A stretch of 64,000 nt of DNA from positions 81,724-145,723 of the forward strand of contig NZ_BATQ01000085.1 in NCBI RefSeq assembly GCF_000739635.1. The letters are read 5' to 3'. The notes beneath the pieces were generated by a model. The model searched no databases. It saw only the letters and a list, made by a program, of their open reading frames with translations, and had not been told where the DNA came from. Position 1 is the stretch's first letter. Each line of letters begins with the position of its first letter. Source of the DNA: Verrucomicrobium sp. BvORR034. Its GTDB lineage: Bacteria; Verrucomicrobiota; Verrucomicrobiia; Verrucomicrobiales; Verrucomicrobiaceae. Of the stretch, positions 7,881 through 15,470 are shown one piece after another. The position numbers and the translations under genes are program-made.

Positions 7881-9209
7881 ATGCCCCGCAACGCCGCGCT
7901 TTTTGTCTGGTTCCGCCTGTTGTTCAACTGCCGGTTTTACTACCCGGTGTACACCATCTTGTTCCTCGATTTCGGGCTGAACCTTTCGCAGTTCGCAGCC
8001 CTGAACGTGATTTGGGCTTTGAGCATCGTGCTGCTGGAGGTGCCAAGCGGGGCGATGGCGGACATCATTGGCCGGCGCAATCTGGTGGTGCTGTCGGCAG
8101 TGCTCATGGTGGTGGAGATGACAGTGTTCGCCCTGCTGCCGGTAGGTGGGCCGTGGGTCTTCTGGGTCTTTGCCGTCAACCGGGTGCTCAGCGGTGCGGC
8201 GGAGGCGTTCTCCAGTGGGGCAGATGAGGCGCTGGCCTATGACAGCATTCCCGAAAAGGACCGGTCAACGGTCTGGCCGGCGGTCATCGGCAGGCTGAGC
8301 CGGTGGATGGCCCTGGGATTCATCGTGACCTCTCTATTGGGTGCCTATGTCTATGACGTCCACCAGATGAACCGGCTTCTTGCCTGGTTGGGGGCAGGGG
8401 AGGGCGTGCTGGCCAAGGCGGATACCATCAAGTTTCCCGTGTACCTGTGCGTCTTTACCGCTGTGGCTTGCCTGGCCGTCACTCTGGCGATGAAAGAGCC
8501 GGCTTCCAATCGGGCCAAAGAGCCCTTCTGGGCCACGGTACGAGAGAGCTGGCAAGGCATTCAACATGCGGGGGCGTGGATCTGGCGCACCCCTGAGCCC
8601 TTCCTCCTGGTGGTGTTGGGCTTCCTTCTGGACAGCACCATCCGGTTGTTTCTCACCGTTTCCAGCAACTACTACCGGCTCATTGGGATCGCCGAGGCGT
8701 CGTTTGGTGTCATCTCTGTGGCAGGCTCCGTGGCCGCCTTCTTCACCACGAGCTGGATGGAGTGGTTGGTCAAGCATCGCTCCTCGGCCTTCAACTTCGG
8801 CGTCGTCATTGCCATGGCCCTCTGGGGCTTGGTCGTCTTGGCCATTCAGATCCCGGGGTGGTGGGGAGTCCTGGCGCTGGCTCCGTTGATCCTGGCCATC
8901 CGGTTCCTCCAGTTCTTCCAGTCGCACTATTTGAATGAGGTCACGCCGTCGTCTCATCGGGCAACCGTTCTGAGCTTCAAGGGTATGACCATCAACCTGG
9001 CTTACGGCGCGGTGACCCTGCTCTTTGGCTGGCAGACGGCGTGGCTGGCGGGACGCCTCCAGCTGCCCAATGAAGCACCTCAAGTGTTTGGAGCAGCGCT
9101 CACATGGTGGCCATGGTATTTTGGGGCGACTTTGCTGGCCTATTCGCTCATCAGAAAGTGGCGGTTGCGACCTTCCAAAGTCCAAGCTCCATCGGACTCG
9201 CAATTCTGA
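7881..9209 (+). CDS. MFS transporter
   Basis: A 442-residue polytopic membrane protein with about 10-12 hydrophobic segments. The ATG at 7881 (MPRNAALFVWFRLLF) was preferred over one at 7788 because the upstream extension is basic and low in hydrophobicity. The loop after the second membrane segment has EVPSGAMADIIGRRNLV, which matches the conserved G-x-x-x-D-x-x-G-R-[RK] motif between helices 2 and 3 of the major facilitator superfamily. The substrate is not evident. The central stretch around residue 210 (MKEPASNRAKEPFW) fits the cytoplasmic loop between the two halves. No linked regulator or operon partner gives specificity. Confidence 0.85.
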   Translation: MPRNAALFVWFRLLFNCRFYYPVYTILFLDFGLNLSQFAALNVIWALSIVLLEVPSGAMADIIGRRNLVVLSAVLMVVEMTVFALLPVGGPWVFWVFAVNRVLSGAAEAFSSGADEALAYDSIPEKDRSTVWPAVIGRLSRWMALGFIVTSLLGAYVYDVHQMNRLLAWLGAGEGVLAKADTIKFPVYLCVFTAVACLAVTLAMKEPASNRAKEPFWATVRESWQGIQHAGAWIWRTPEPFLLVVLGFLLDSTIRLFLTVSSNYYRLIGIAEASFGVISVAGSVAAFFTTSWMEWLVKHRSSAFNFGVVIAMALWGLVVLAIQIPGWWGVLALAPLILAIRFLQFFQSHYLNEVTPSSHRATVLSFKGMTINLAYGAVTLLFGWQTAWLAGRLQLPNEAPQVFGAALTWWPWYFGATLLAYSLIRKWRLRPSKVQAPSDSQF

Positions 9210-9322
9210 GTGTCAGCAGTGACCCCCTAGGGGTTGTGTTGCACCACTGTTCAAATGAGGATATATGGTATCTGCGTGGGCCTGCGAGCCAAAAATGAGT
9301 GTCCTAAATTAGTTAGAATATC

Positions 9323-9350
9323 TTGATTTTTAACGTGCTGGCTTTACACT
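9323..9350 (+). promoter_or_regulatory. Candidate sigma-70-type promoter of the ddl-fts cluster
   Basis: TTGATT (9323-9328), a 16-bp spacer and TACACT (9345-9350) lie 52 bp before the ddl ATG in an AT-rich gap. A CCCCTAGGGG palindrome lies about 90 bp further upstream. This is a consensus-like match by eye only. Confidence 0.45.
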
Positions 9351-9401
9351 CGGACCATAATTCCCAGCATTTAACCCACAATACTGACCGGCGCGATTCC
9401 C

Positions 9402-10325
9402 ATGGCTCTAGCAAATCACAAAATCGCAGTCTTGAAAGGCGGACCAGGCTCTGAGAGGGCAGTGTCGCTGAAGTCTGCCGAGAGTGTGGTTGAGGCGTTG
9501 AAATCCCTTGGGGCAGAGGTGGTTGAAATTGATGTGACCTCCACCGACTTCACGGTGCCTGGCGATGTGGTGGTTGCGGTGAATATGATTCACGGCACCT
9601 TCGGCGAAGATGGCGAATTGCAGGCCATCCTGGAGAAGCAGGGTGTGGCCTACACCGGTGCCGGTGTGGAGACCAGCCGCGTGGCCTTCGATAAAAATCT
9701 CAGCAAGGACAAATTTGTGGCTGGTGGGGTGCCCACGCCGCAAAGCCAGATCCTCAAGCTCGATGGTGTGGATCAGCTGCGCCTCTCTCTCCCCGTGGTG
9801 GTGAAGCCGCCGCGCGAAGGCTCCAGTGTGGGCGTGCACATCGTGCACACGGATGAAGAGCTCGCCGCAGCGCTGGCCGATGCGAAGCAGTACGGCGCAG
9901 ACACGCTGGTGGAAGAATTTGTGGATGGCAAGGAACTCACCGTGGGGGTGATTGGTGGCGAAGCACTGCCCATCATTCACATCGAGCCTGTGAGCGGGTT
10001 CTATGACATCAACAACAAATATCCGTGGATGTCAGGCACGGGCAAGACCAACTACCATTGCCCCGCAGATCTGGACATCGAGACAACCCAACGGGTTCAG
10101 GAAGCTGCGCTGGCCGCGATGAAAGCGGTGGGCGTGGAAGTGTACGGTCGCGTGGATGTGATGCTGCGGAAGGACGGTCAGCCGTTCGTTCTGGAGATCA
10201 ACACCATCCCCGGTATGACTGTCAGCAGTCTTTTGCCCAAGGCCGCACGCGTGGCCGGGCTGGAGTTTCCGCAATTGATGGAGCGCATTATCGAGCTATC
10301 GCTTGAGGTGCGGAGGGCAGGCTAA
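9402..10325 (+). CDS. ddl: D-alanine--D-alanine ligase
   Basis: A 307-residue ATP-grasp enzyme that joins two D-Ala for peptidoglycan precursors in the cytoplasm. The N-terminus has VLKGGPGSERAVSLKSAESV (the VxxGGxSxE family signature with a relaxed form), then NMIHGTFGEDG, PVVVKPPREGSSVGV (ATP-binding Lys and Gly loop), VEEFVDGKELTVGV and VLEINTIPGMTVSSLLPKAA, which carries the Mg-binding E-x-N and the final signature. It heads the division cluster ddl-ftsQ-ftsA-ftsZ, the conserved order seen in many bacteria, with a 19-bp gap to ftsQ. A promoter-like sequence lies just upstream. Confidence 0.96.
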   Translation: MALANHKIAVLKGGPGSERAVSLKSAESVVEALKSLGAEVVEIDVTSTDFTVPGDVVVAVNMIHGTFGEDGELQAILEKQGVAYTGAGVETSRVAFDKNLSKDKFVAGGVPTPQSQILKLDGVDQLRLSLPVVVKPPREGSSVGVHIVHTDEELAAALADAKQYGADTLVEEFVDGKELTVGVIGGEALPIIHIEPVSGFYDINNKYPWMSGTGKTNYHCPADLDIETTQRVQEAALAAMKAVGVEVYGRVDVMLRKDGQPFVLEINTIPGMTVSSLLPKAARVAGLEFPQLMERIIELSLEVRRAG

Positions 10326-10344
10326 CCACCGACTTCTCATCAAC

Positions 10345-11358
10345 ATGTTCTTTGCCAAAAACACCCGACGCAAGCCTGGGGCGGCGAAAGGTAATTACGC
10401 GTTCCGTCGCCGCCGCAAGGTGGTGCGACTGGAAGTGCATCGTCTGGAATTGAATCCAGAGACGGCTGCCACACGCCGCGAATCCCGCCGCAAGACGGCG
10501 CGCCTGGGTTTCAAGCTGGCCGTGGGTCTGCTAGCTGCCATGGGCATTTTCAGCGCCGGCAAGATCGTGGTCAAGGAGGCGTTCGTGGACAACTCCCGCT
10601 TCCATCTGCAGCACTTCTCTGTGGTGACGGATGGCGAGATCACGCCATCGCAGATCGTCACTGCCACCGGGCTGCATGAAGGCATGAACATGCTGGGCAT
10701 TTCGCTCGTCCAGGTGAAGGAGCGTCTCGAGGCCATGCCTCAGGTGCGCAGCGCTAAAGTCACCCGTGGTTATCCCGGGATGATGTTCCTGGACGTCGAA
10801 CAGCGTCACCCTGTGGCATGGCTGGAGTCTCCTGAGCAGAAGTTGGAGGCCAAGGTCTCCGGCTATGGCTGCCTGCTGGATGCAGAAGGAGTCGTGATTC
10901 CTAGTGGGGAGCTGACAGAATCTCGTCGCAAGCTGCCCGTTATTCGCGTAGGTCGTGTCCATCGTCTGGTGCCCGGGCAGAAAATTGAATCCGCTCCTGC
11001 ACTCGCCGCGCTCACGATGCTGAAGATGCATGACAACACCCTTGCCTCCCGCACGCTGGGCGTGAAGTGGGTGGACGCGACCCGCGCTCATGTGCTAGGA
11101 GTTACCTATGATTCCCGCATCCATGTCACCCTCCCAGTGGACGGCATGGAAAAAGAGCTTGCCCGATTCGACCGAGTTCTTGCAGAATCGGAACGTCAGA
11201 AATGGCAGCTTGCCACCGTTGACCTGCTGGTTGCCCAAAACGTGCCCGTGACCCTTCGTGGAACGGCGATTGCTCCAGAGAATCTCGCACCTGAGCCTCC
11301 TTCCACTCCCGCCAAGCGCACTCCCGCCGGACGACGTACACTCGCCCGGGCGCAATAA
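10345..11358 (+). CDS. ftsQ: Cell division protein FtsQ/DivIB
   Basis: A 337-residue bitopic inner-membrane protein. A basic cytoplasmic N-terminus (many RRR/RKK clusters) is followed by one membrane segment, LAVGLLAAMGIFSAGKIVV, near residue 58, and then a POTRA domain beginning at about FHLQHFSVVTDGEITPSQIV. A beta domain follows. FtsQ bridges early and late divisome proteins. The assignment rests on topology, POTRA-like sequence and the position between ddl and ftsA. The ATG at 10345 gives a normal N-terminus. The C-terminal tail (PEPPSTPAKRTPAGRR) is low complexity. Confidence 0.9.
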   Translation: MFFAKNTRRKPGAAKGNYAFRRRRKVVRLEVHRLELNPETAATRRESRRKTARLGFKLAVGLLAAMGIFSAGKIVVKEAFVDNSRFHLQHFSVVTDGEITPSQIVTATGLHEGMNMLGISLVQVKERLEAMPQVRSAKVTRGYPGMMFLDVEQRHPVAWLESPEQKLEAKVSGYGCLLDAEGVVIPSGELTESRRKLPVIRVGRVHRLVPGQKIESAPALAALTMLKMHDNTLASRTLGVKWVDATRAHVLGVTYDSRIHVTLPVDGMEKELARFDRVLAESERQKWQLATVDLLVAQNVPVTLRGTAIAPENLAPEPPSTPAKRTPAGRRTLARAQ

Positions 11359-11399
11359 CACCCAAGATCATTTCCTACAACCTCAACACGTTCACCACC

Positions 11400-12617
11400 A
11401 TGGCCAAGAGCACCATCTATGCAGGACTAGAGATCGGCACGTCCAAGATCTGCGTCGTTGTCGGCGAGGTGAAGAAGGACGGTGCCATCAAGATTCTGGG
11501 CGTAGGTCAGGCTCCTGCCCGTGGCATTCGCAAAGGCGAGATCACGGATTTTGACATCGCCCAGACCTGCCTCAATGACGCCCTTCTGCGGGCGGAAGAC
11601 CGCAGTGATGTGATGATCCGCAACGTCTTCCTTGGTGTGAGTGGCACGCACATTGAGAGCTTGAACCACGCTGGCGTGTACCGCCTGCCCTCCGATCAGA
11701 ACACCATCACTGAGGATGACCTTGAGGATGTTCGCGAGATCGCCTGCAATGTGGATATCGCTCAGAATCACGTGTTTCTGCATCGCATTGCGCGCAAGTA
11801 CAGCGTGGACGGTCAGGAGCAGGTGCGCTCCTTGATCGGGCGTCCCGCAGAGAAGCTTGAGGCTGAGTTTCACATCATTCACGGCGTGCGCAGTCGCGTT
11901 CAGAATTCCATCCGCCTTGTCCGCCAGATCCCGCTGGAGGTGGAGGACGTGGTGTTCCTGCCTCTCGCGGCTGCCCAGGTTGTGCTTAATAAAGAGGCCA
12001 AGCAGCATGGGGCTCTCATGATCGACTTTGGCGGCGGCACTGCCGACTACGTTCTCTACATCGATGGCATGCTTACCGCCTCTGGGTGTGTGCCATTGGG
12101 TGGTGATCATATCACCAACGACATCTCCCTTTGCTTCCAGATCCCGCACGGTCGTGCAGAGCGTCTGAAGGTGGAGGAGGGGAGTGCTGTCTATGAAGAC
12201 GTGGCCCCTGGCGAGATGATCCGTGTGGAGGATGAGAACGGCATGTTCGTCGGCGAGGTGGAGCGCGCCTTGCTGAATGAAGTCATCAGCCTGCGCACGC
12301 AGGAGATTCTGGGTCAGATTCGTGACCGGTGTGAGGAGCACGTCGGCCGCCTCGGCGCGGGTGTGTATCTCACAGGCGGCGTGAGCATGATGCGTGGCAT
12401 CGAGCACGTTGCGAAGGAGATCTTTGGCGTTCGCGTCACCCGTGCGGGTTCGTCCCAGATGGGTGGAGTCACCGCCACCTATGAAAATCCCTGCTACTCG
12501 GCTCCGATCGGTTTGATCCGGTACGCGCAGCTCATGGATGCAGAAAAACCCTGGCTCTCACCTCTGGCAAAACTGGGCCGCCGGATGGCGGAGGTGTTCA
12601 GCACCTGGACTATTTAA
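11400..12617 (+). CDS. ftsA: Cell division protein FtsA
   Basis: A 405-residue actin-fold ATPase that tethers FtsZ to the membrane. Phosphate-binding motifs are AGLEIGTSKICVVVGEV at the N-terminus and MIDFGGGTADYVLYIDG near residue 207. The adenosine motif YLTGGVSMMRGIE is near residue 325. The SHS2-like 1C subdomain lies between about residues 80 and 165. The C-terminal SPLAKLGRRMAEVFSTWTI is a plausible amphipathic membrane-targeting helix. The gene follows ftsQ by 41 bp and precedes ftsZ by 183 bp. That longer gap may hold an additional ftsZ promoter, but none is clear by eye. Confidence 0.95.
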   Translation: MAKSTIYAGLEIGTSKICVVVGEVKKDGAIKILGVGQAPARGIRKGEITDFDIAQTCLNDALLRAEDRSDVMIRNVFLGVSGTHIESLNHAGVYRLPSDQNTITEDDLEDVREIACNVDIAQNHVFLHRIARKYSVDGQEQVRSLIGRPAEKLEAEFHIIHGVRSRVQNSIRLVRQIPLEVEDVVFLPLAAAQVVLNKEAKQHGALMIDFGGGTADYVLYIDGMLTASGCVPLGGDHITNDISLCFQIPHGRAERLKVEEGSAVYEDVAPGEMIRVEDENGMFVGEVERALLNEVISLRTQEILGQIRDRCEEHVGRLGAGVYLTGGVSMMRGIEHVAKEIFGVRVTRAGSSQMGGVTATYENPCYSAPIGLIRYAQLMDAEKPWLSPLAKLGRRMAEVFSTWTI

Positions 12618-12800
12618 GAAATTGCTCCTTGGGGGCGTGGAATTAGGCCCGGTATTTTTAAAATAGTATCCCTGCTTAACCTGCTGGGATTCAACTTTCT
12701 TTCCAGACTCGATTCGTCTTGGAGTTTTGCCCGGTTTGTGGTTTATGTAATCACGGCCCATAACCCCGTTTTCCAACCCAATTTTTAACCACTCCGGCTT

Positions 12801-14870
12801 ATGGTAGAATTTGAACGCACTGACGAACGCGAACTGGCTCCCAGTATGCGCATGAAGATCTGTGTGGCTGGCGTGGGTGGCGGCGGCTTGAACGTCCTGG
12901 ACCGCATCTCGCTGGATCGGATGATGGATGCAACGCTGGTCTCCATGCATACCGATGTGCGGGTGCTGGGTCATGCGATGACGCCGGTGAAGATTCAGCT
13001 CGGCTCCGAGCGCATGCGCGGCATTGGTAGCGGCGGTGATCCGGAGAACGGCTACGCGGCGGCGATCGACACGCGCGAGCAGATCCGCGCCGCGTTGCAG
13101 GGGCATGACATGGTTTTTGTTTGTTGCGGTCTCGGCGGTGGCACCGGTTCTGGTGCAGCTCCCGTGGTGGCAGAGGTTGCCAAGGAAATCGGGGCCATGG
13201 TGTTTGTGTTTGCCACGATGCCGTTCTCCTTTGAGGGGCGCCGTCGCATCCAGCAGGCCGAGGTGGCGCTGGAGCATCTGGGCCAGGTGGCCGATGCACT
13301 CATTCTCTTTGAGAACAACCGCATGGGCGAGCTCACGCTGCCCAAGGAAGGCATTCAAAAGGCCTTCAGCCAGGCGGATCAGTTGATCGGTCACAGCGTG
13401 CGTGCGATCGCCACCATGGTCATGCAGCCCGGCATCGTCCGCATGGGCATTGCAGACCTCCTTACGGCGCTGCGTGGTCCCAACTCCCGCTGCTTGTTTG
13501 GCTTCGGTGAAGCGCGTGGTACGAACCGCGTGGCAGATGCCCTCAAGCGTGCGCTCAAGAGCCCGCTGGTGAACCAGGGCATGCTGCTGCAGAACGCGCG
13601 CAACCTGCTCGTGCATGTGGCAGGCGGCGAGAGCCTGACGCTGGCCGAGGTGGAAAGTTTGATGAAACAACTCGGCAAGTATGTGCCCGAGGATACGCAG
13701 ATCATGTTCGGCCTTGCCGTGGAGCCCAAGCTGGGCGACATGATCTCTGTCACGCTCGTCAGCTCGCTGAGTGTGTATGAGATGTCGCCGGACTCCGTGC
13801 TGGGGCGCACCGAGCGCTCCGCTCCTGTGGAGTCTCTGCCCGCGCTTCCTGCGGTGGAAGTGCCCGTGGCTGAGACTTACGTTGCTCCGCAGCCCCAGCC
13901 GCAACCAGCTCCGGTAGCCGCGCCTGTGCCGGTGCAGGCCGCTGAACCTGTTTACTATCAGAACGGGCAGAATGGCCAGAATGGTCATGCTCCGCAGCCT
14001 GTTGTTCAGACGGCAGTGGCTGCAGCGCCGACACCTGCGCCGGTCCAGGCACCCGCGCCTGCACCCGTGGCAGAGTTGGCTCCTCAACCCGTTTTCACAG
14101 CACCGGTGCAGGTTCAGGCACCGGCCCCACAGCCAGCTCCCCAGCCTGAACCTCAGCTCTTCCAACTAGAGTCTCCTGCTGTGGTTGAGCCTGATCTGTT
14201 CTTCATGGATGCGCCCGCACCTGCCCCGGTCCAGAATCTGGCATCGGCACCTGCGCCCGCACCTGTAGTCGTTTCGCAGCCGCAACAGGCTCCGCAGCCT
14301 CAGCCCCAAGCCGAGCCGATCAAGTCATCCTTCTTTATCGCGGACGACATGCCGGATGAAGAAGAGGTGGAGGCCCAGGCACCTGAGCCTCAAGTCAACT
14401 ACTCCGCTCCTGCCGAAGTGCCGGCTGAGGAGAATGAAGACGTGCTCCGCGCAGAGGAACAGTTCTACCAGCCGCAGCCCCAGGCTCCTGTCGAGGCTCC
14501 AGCACCCGCACCGGCTCCTGCCAAGTCCTCCATTTTCTCCATCATCGAAGATGAAGAAGACGATGGGGACAGTGCTCCGGCGAACTATCCTGACACTCCC
14601 GGCGGTCATTGGTCTGACAAATATGCCAACCAGGCTCCGTCGCGTCCTGAGAGTGCTGCCACAGCGGTCGCTTCTGCCGTGGTCGCAGCGGCCCCTCAGC
14701 AGGCGGCCCCCGGAGGTCCTGGCAAGCCCGGCTCGGACTTCAAGCAGAGCACCTTTGACTTGAGCCAGGAAGAAGTCGCCCGATTCAAGGGTACGGACAA
14801 AACGATCGTGGAAGGGGAGGACCTCGACGTCCCGACCTGGATGCGGATGCGTCAAAAGCTCAAGCGATAG
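12801..14870 (+). CDS. ftsZ: Cell division protein FtsZ, divergent, with a long linker
   Basis: A 689-residue tubulin-like GTPase, nearly twice the usual FtsZ length. Residues 17-330 form the GTPase core, with CVAGVGGGGLNVLDR and the nucleotide signature G112-GGTGSG. The T7 synergy loop, normally N-x-D-x-x-D, here reads R214-M-G216-I-A-D219 after a well-aligned MQPGIV, so the Asn and the first Asp are absent and only the last Asp remains. Residues of about 335-650 are a Pro/Ala/Gln-rich linker. The last residues, DLDVPTWMRMRQKLKR, keep the conserved C-terminal peptide that binds FtsA. Position after ftsA supports the call. GTP hydrolysis rate may be unusual. Confidence 0.95.
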   Translation: MVEFERTDERELAPSMRMKICVAGVGGGGLNVLDRISLDRMMDATLVSMHTDVRVLGHAMTPVKIQLGSERMRGIGSGGDPENGYAAAIDTREQIRAALQGHDMVFVCCGLGGGTGSGAAPVVAEVAKEIGAMVFVFATMPFSFEGRRRIQQAEVALEHLGQVADALILFENNRMGELTLPKEGIQKAFSQADQLIGHSVRAIATMVMQPGIVRMGIADLLTALRGPNSRCLFGFGEARGTNRVADALKRALKSPLVNQGMLLQNARNLLVHVAGGESLTLAEVESLMKQLGKYVPEDTQIMFGLAVEPKLGDMISVTLVSSLSVYEMSPDSVLGRTERSAPVESLPALPAVEVPVAETYVAPQPQPQPAPVAAPVPVQAAEPVYYQNGQNGQNGHAPQPVVQTAVAAAPTPAPVQAPAPAPVAELAPQPVFTAPVQVQAPAPQPAPQPEPQLFQLESPAVVEPDLFFMDAPAPAPVQNLASAPAPAPVVVSQPQQAPQPQPQAEPIKSSFFIADDMPDEEEVEAQAPEPQVNYSAPAEVPAEENEDVLRAEEQFYQPQPQAPVEAPAPAPAPAKSSIFSIIEDEEDDGDSAPANYPDTPGGHWSDKYANQAPSRPESAATAVASAVVAAAPQQAAPGGPGKPGSDFKQSTFDLSQEEVARFKGTDKTIVEGEDLDVPTWMRMRQKLKR

Positions 14871-14937
14871 AATTGCCCAAAATTGAACATTTCGGCAGTG
14901 GAGATCTCTCATTTGTAGCGTATCTTGTCTTGTTGAA

Positions 14938-15336
14938 ATGAATCTTCGCGCTCTGGCCCTACTGCTCCTGTTCCTGCTCACGCAGGCAGGGTCTGTTGTA
15001 GCCGGAGCCTGCGAGAAAGCGGCCCCTGCCCAGCAGTGTCCGCATGAGTGCTGTGTCTCTGTGGCCAGCGCTGAGCCTTCGCTTCAAACGACCGGATGTG
15101 CCTGCCTGCAGAGTTCGCAGGAAAGTCAGCCTCCGGCCCAAGCTCCGGTGGTGCCTGCATCTTCCAGCCGGGATCTTGCATCCCAGCAGTCGGTGTGGCT
15201 CTACATGGCGTTGGCCGATCTCTGGCTGAGCCAGTCACCGCGTGAGTTTCATCCGGTGGAAGCGGGCCGTATGGAGGTGGTGAAGCCTCTTTATGCGGTG
15301 CCCGTTCAGGTGCTGCATTGCGCCTTTTTGATCTGA
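14938..15336 (+). CDS. Small secreted cysteine-rich protein, probably metal-related
   Basis: A 132-residue protein with a clear signal peptide (MNLRALALLLLFLLTQAGSVVAGA). The first third of the mature part holds C-x8-C-x3-CC and CAC clusters (QCPHECCVSV, GCACLQ). A Pro/Ala/Ser-rich spacer follows, then a Trp-containing helix. The family is not recognised. Its place directly upstream of a copper oxidase fusion suggests copper binding or sensing in the periplasm, which is inference from context. Confidence 0.6.
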   Translation: MNLRALALLLLFLLTQAGSVVAGACEKAAPAQQCPHECCVSVASAEPSLQTTGCACLQSSQESQPPAQAPVVPASSSRDLASQQSVWLYMALADLWLSQSPREFHPVEAGRMEVVKPLYAVPVQVLHCAFLI

Positions 15337-15470
15337 GTTGTCCTCCTCCAAGGATGGATTGTGCCCTCGCTCCGCCTTGATGGCGTGTTCAGGGACGTGT
15401 GGGAGCCTCCCCCCACCTACAGCGTGCCTCGCGAAATCTCGCGCAACGCAACTCAACTCAGATTCAACTC

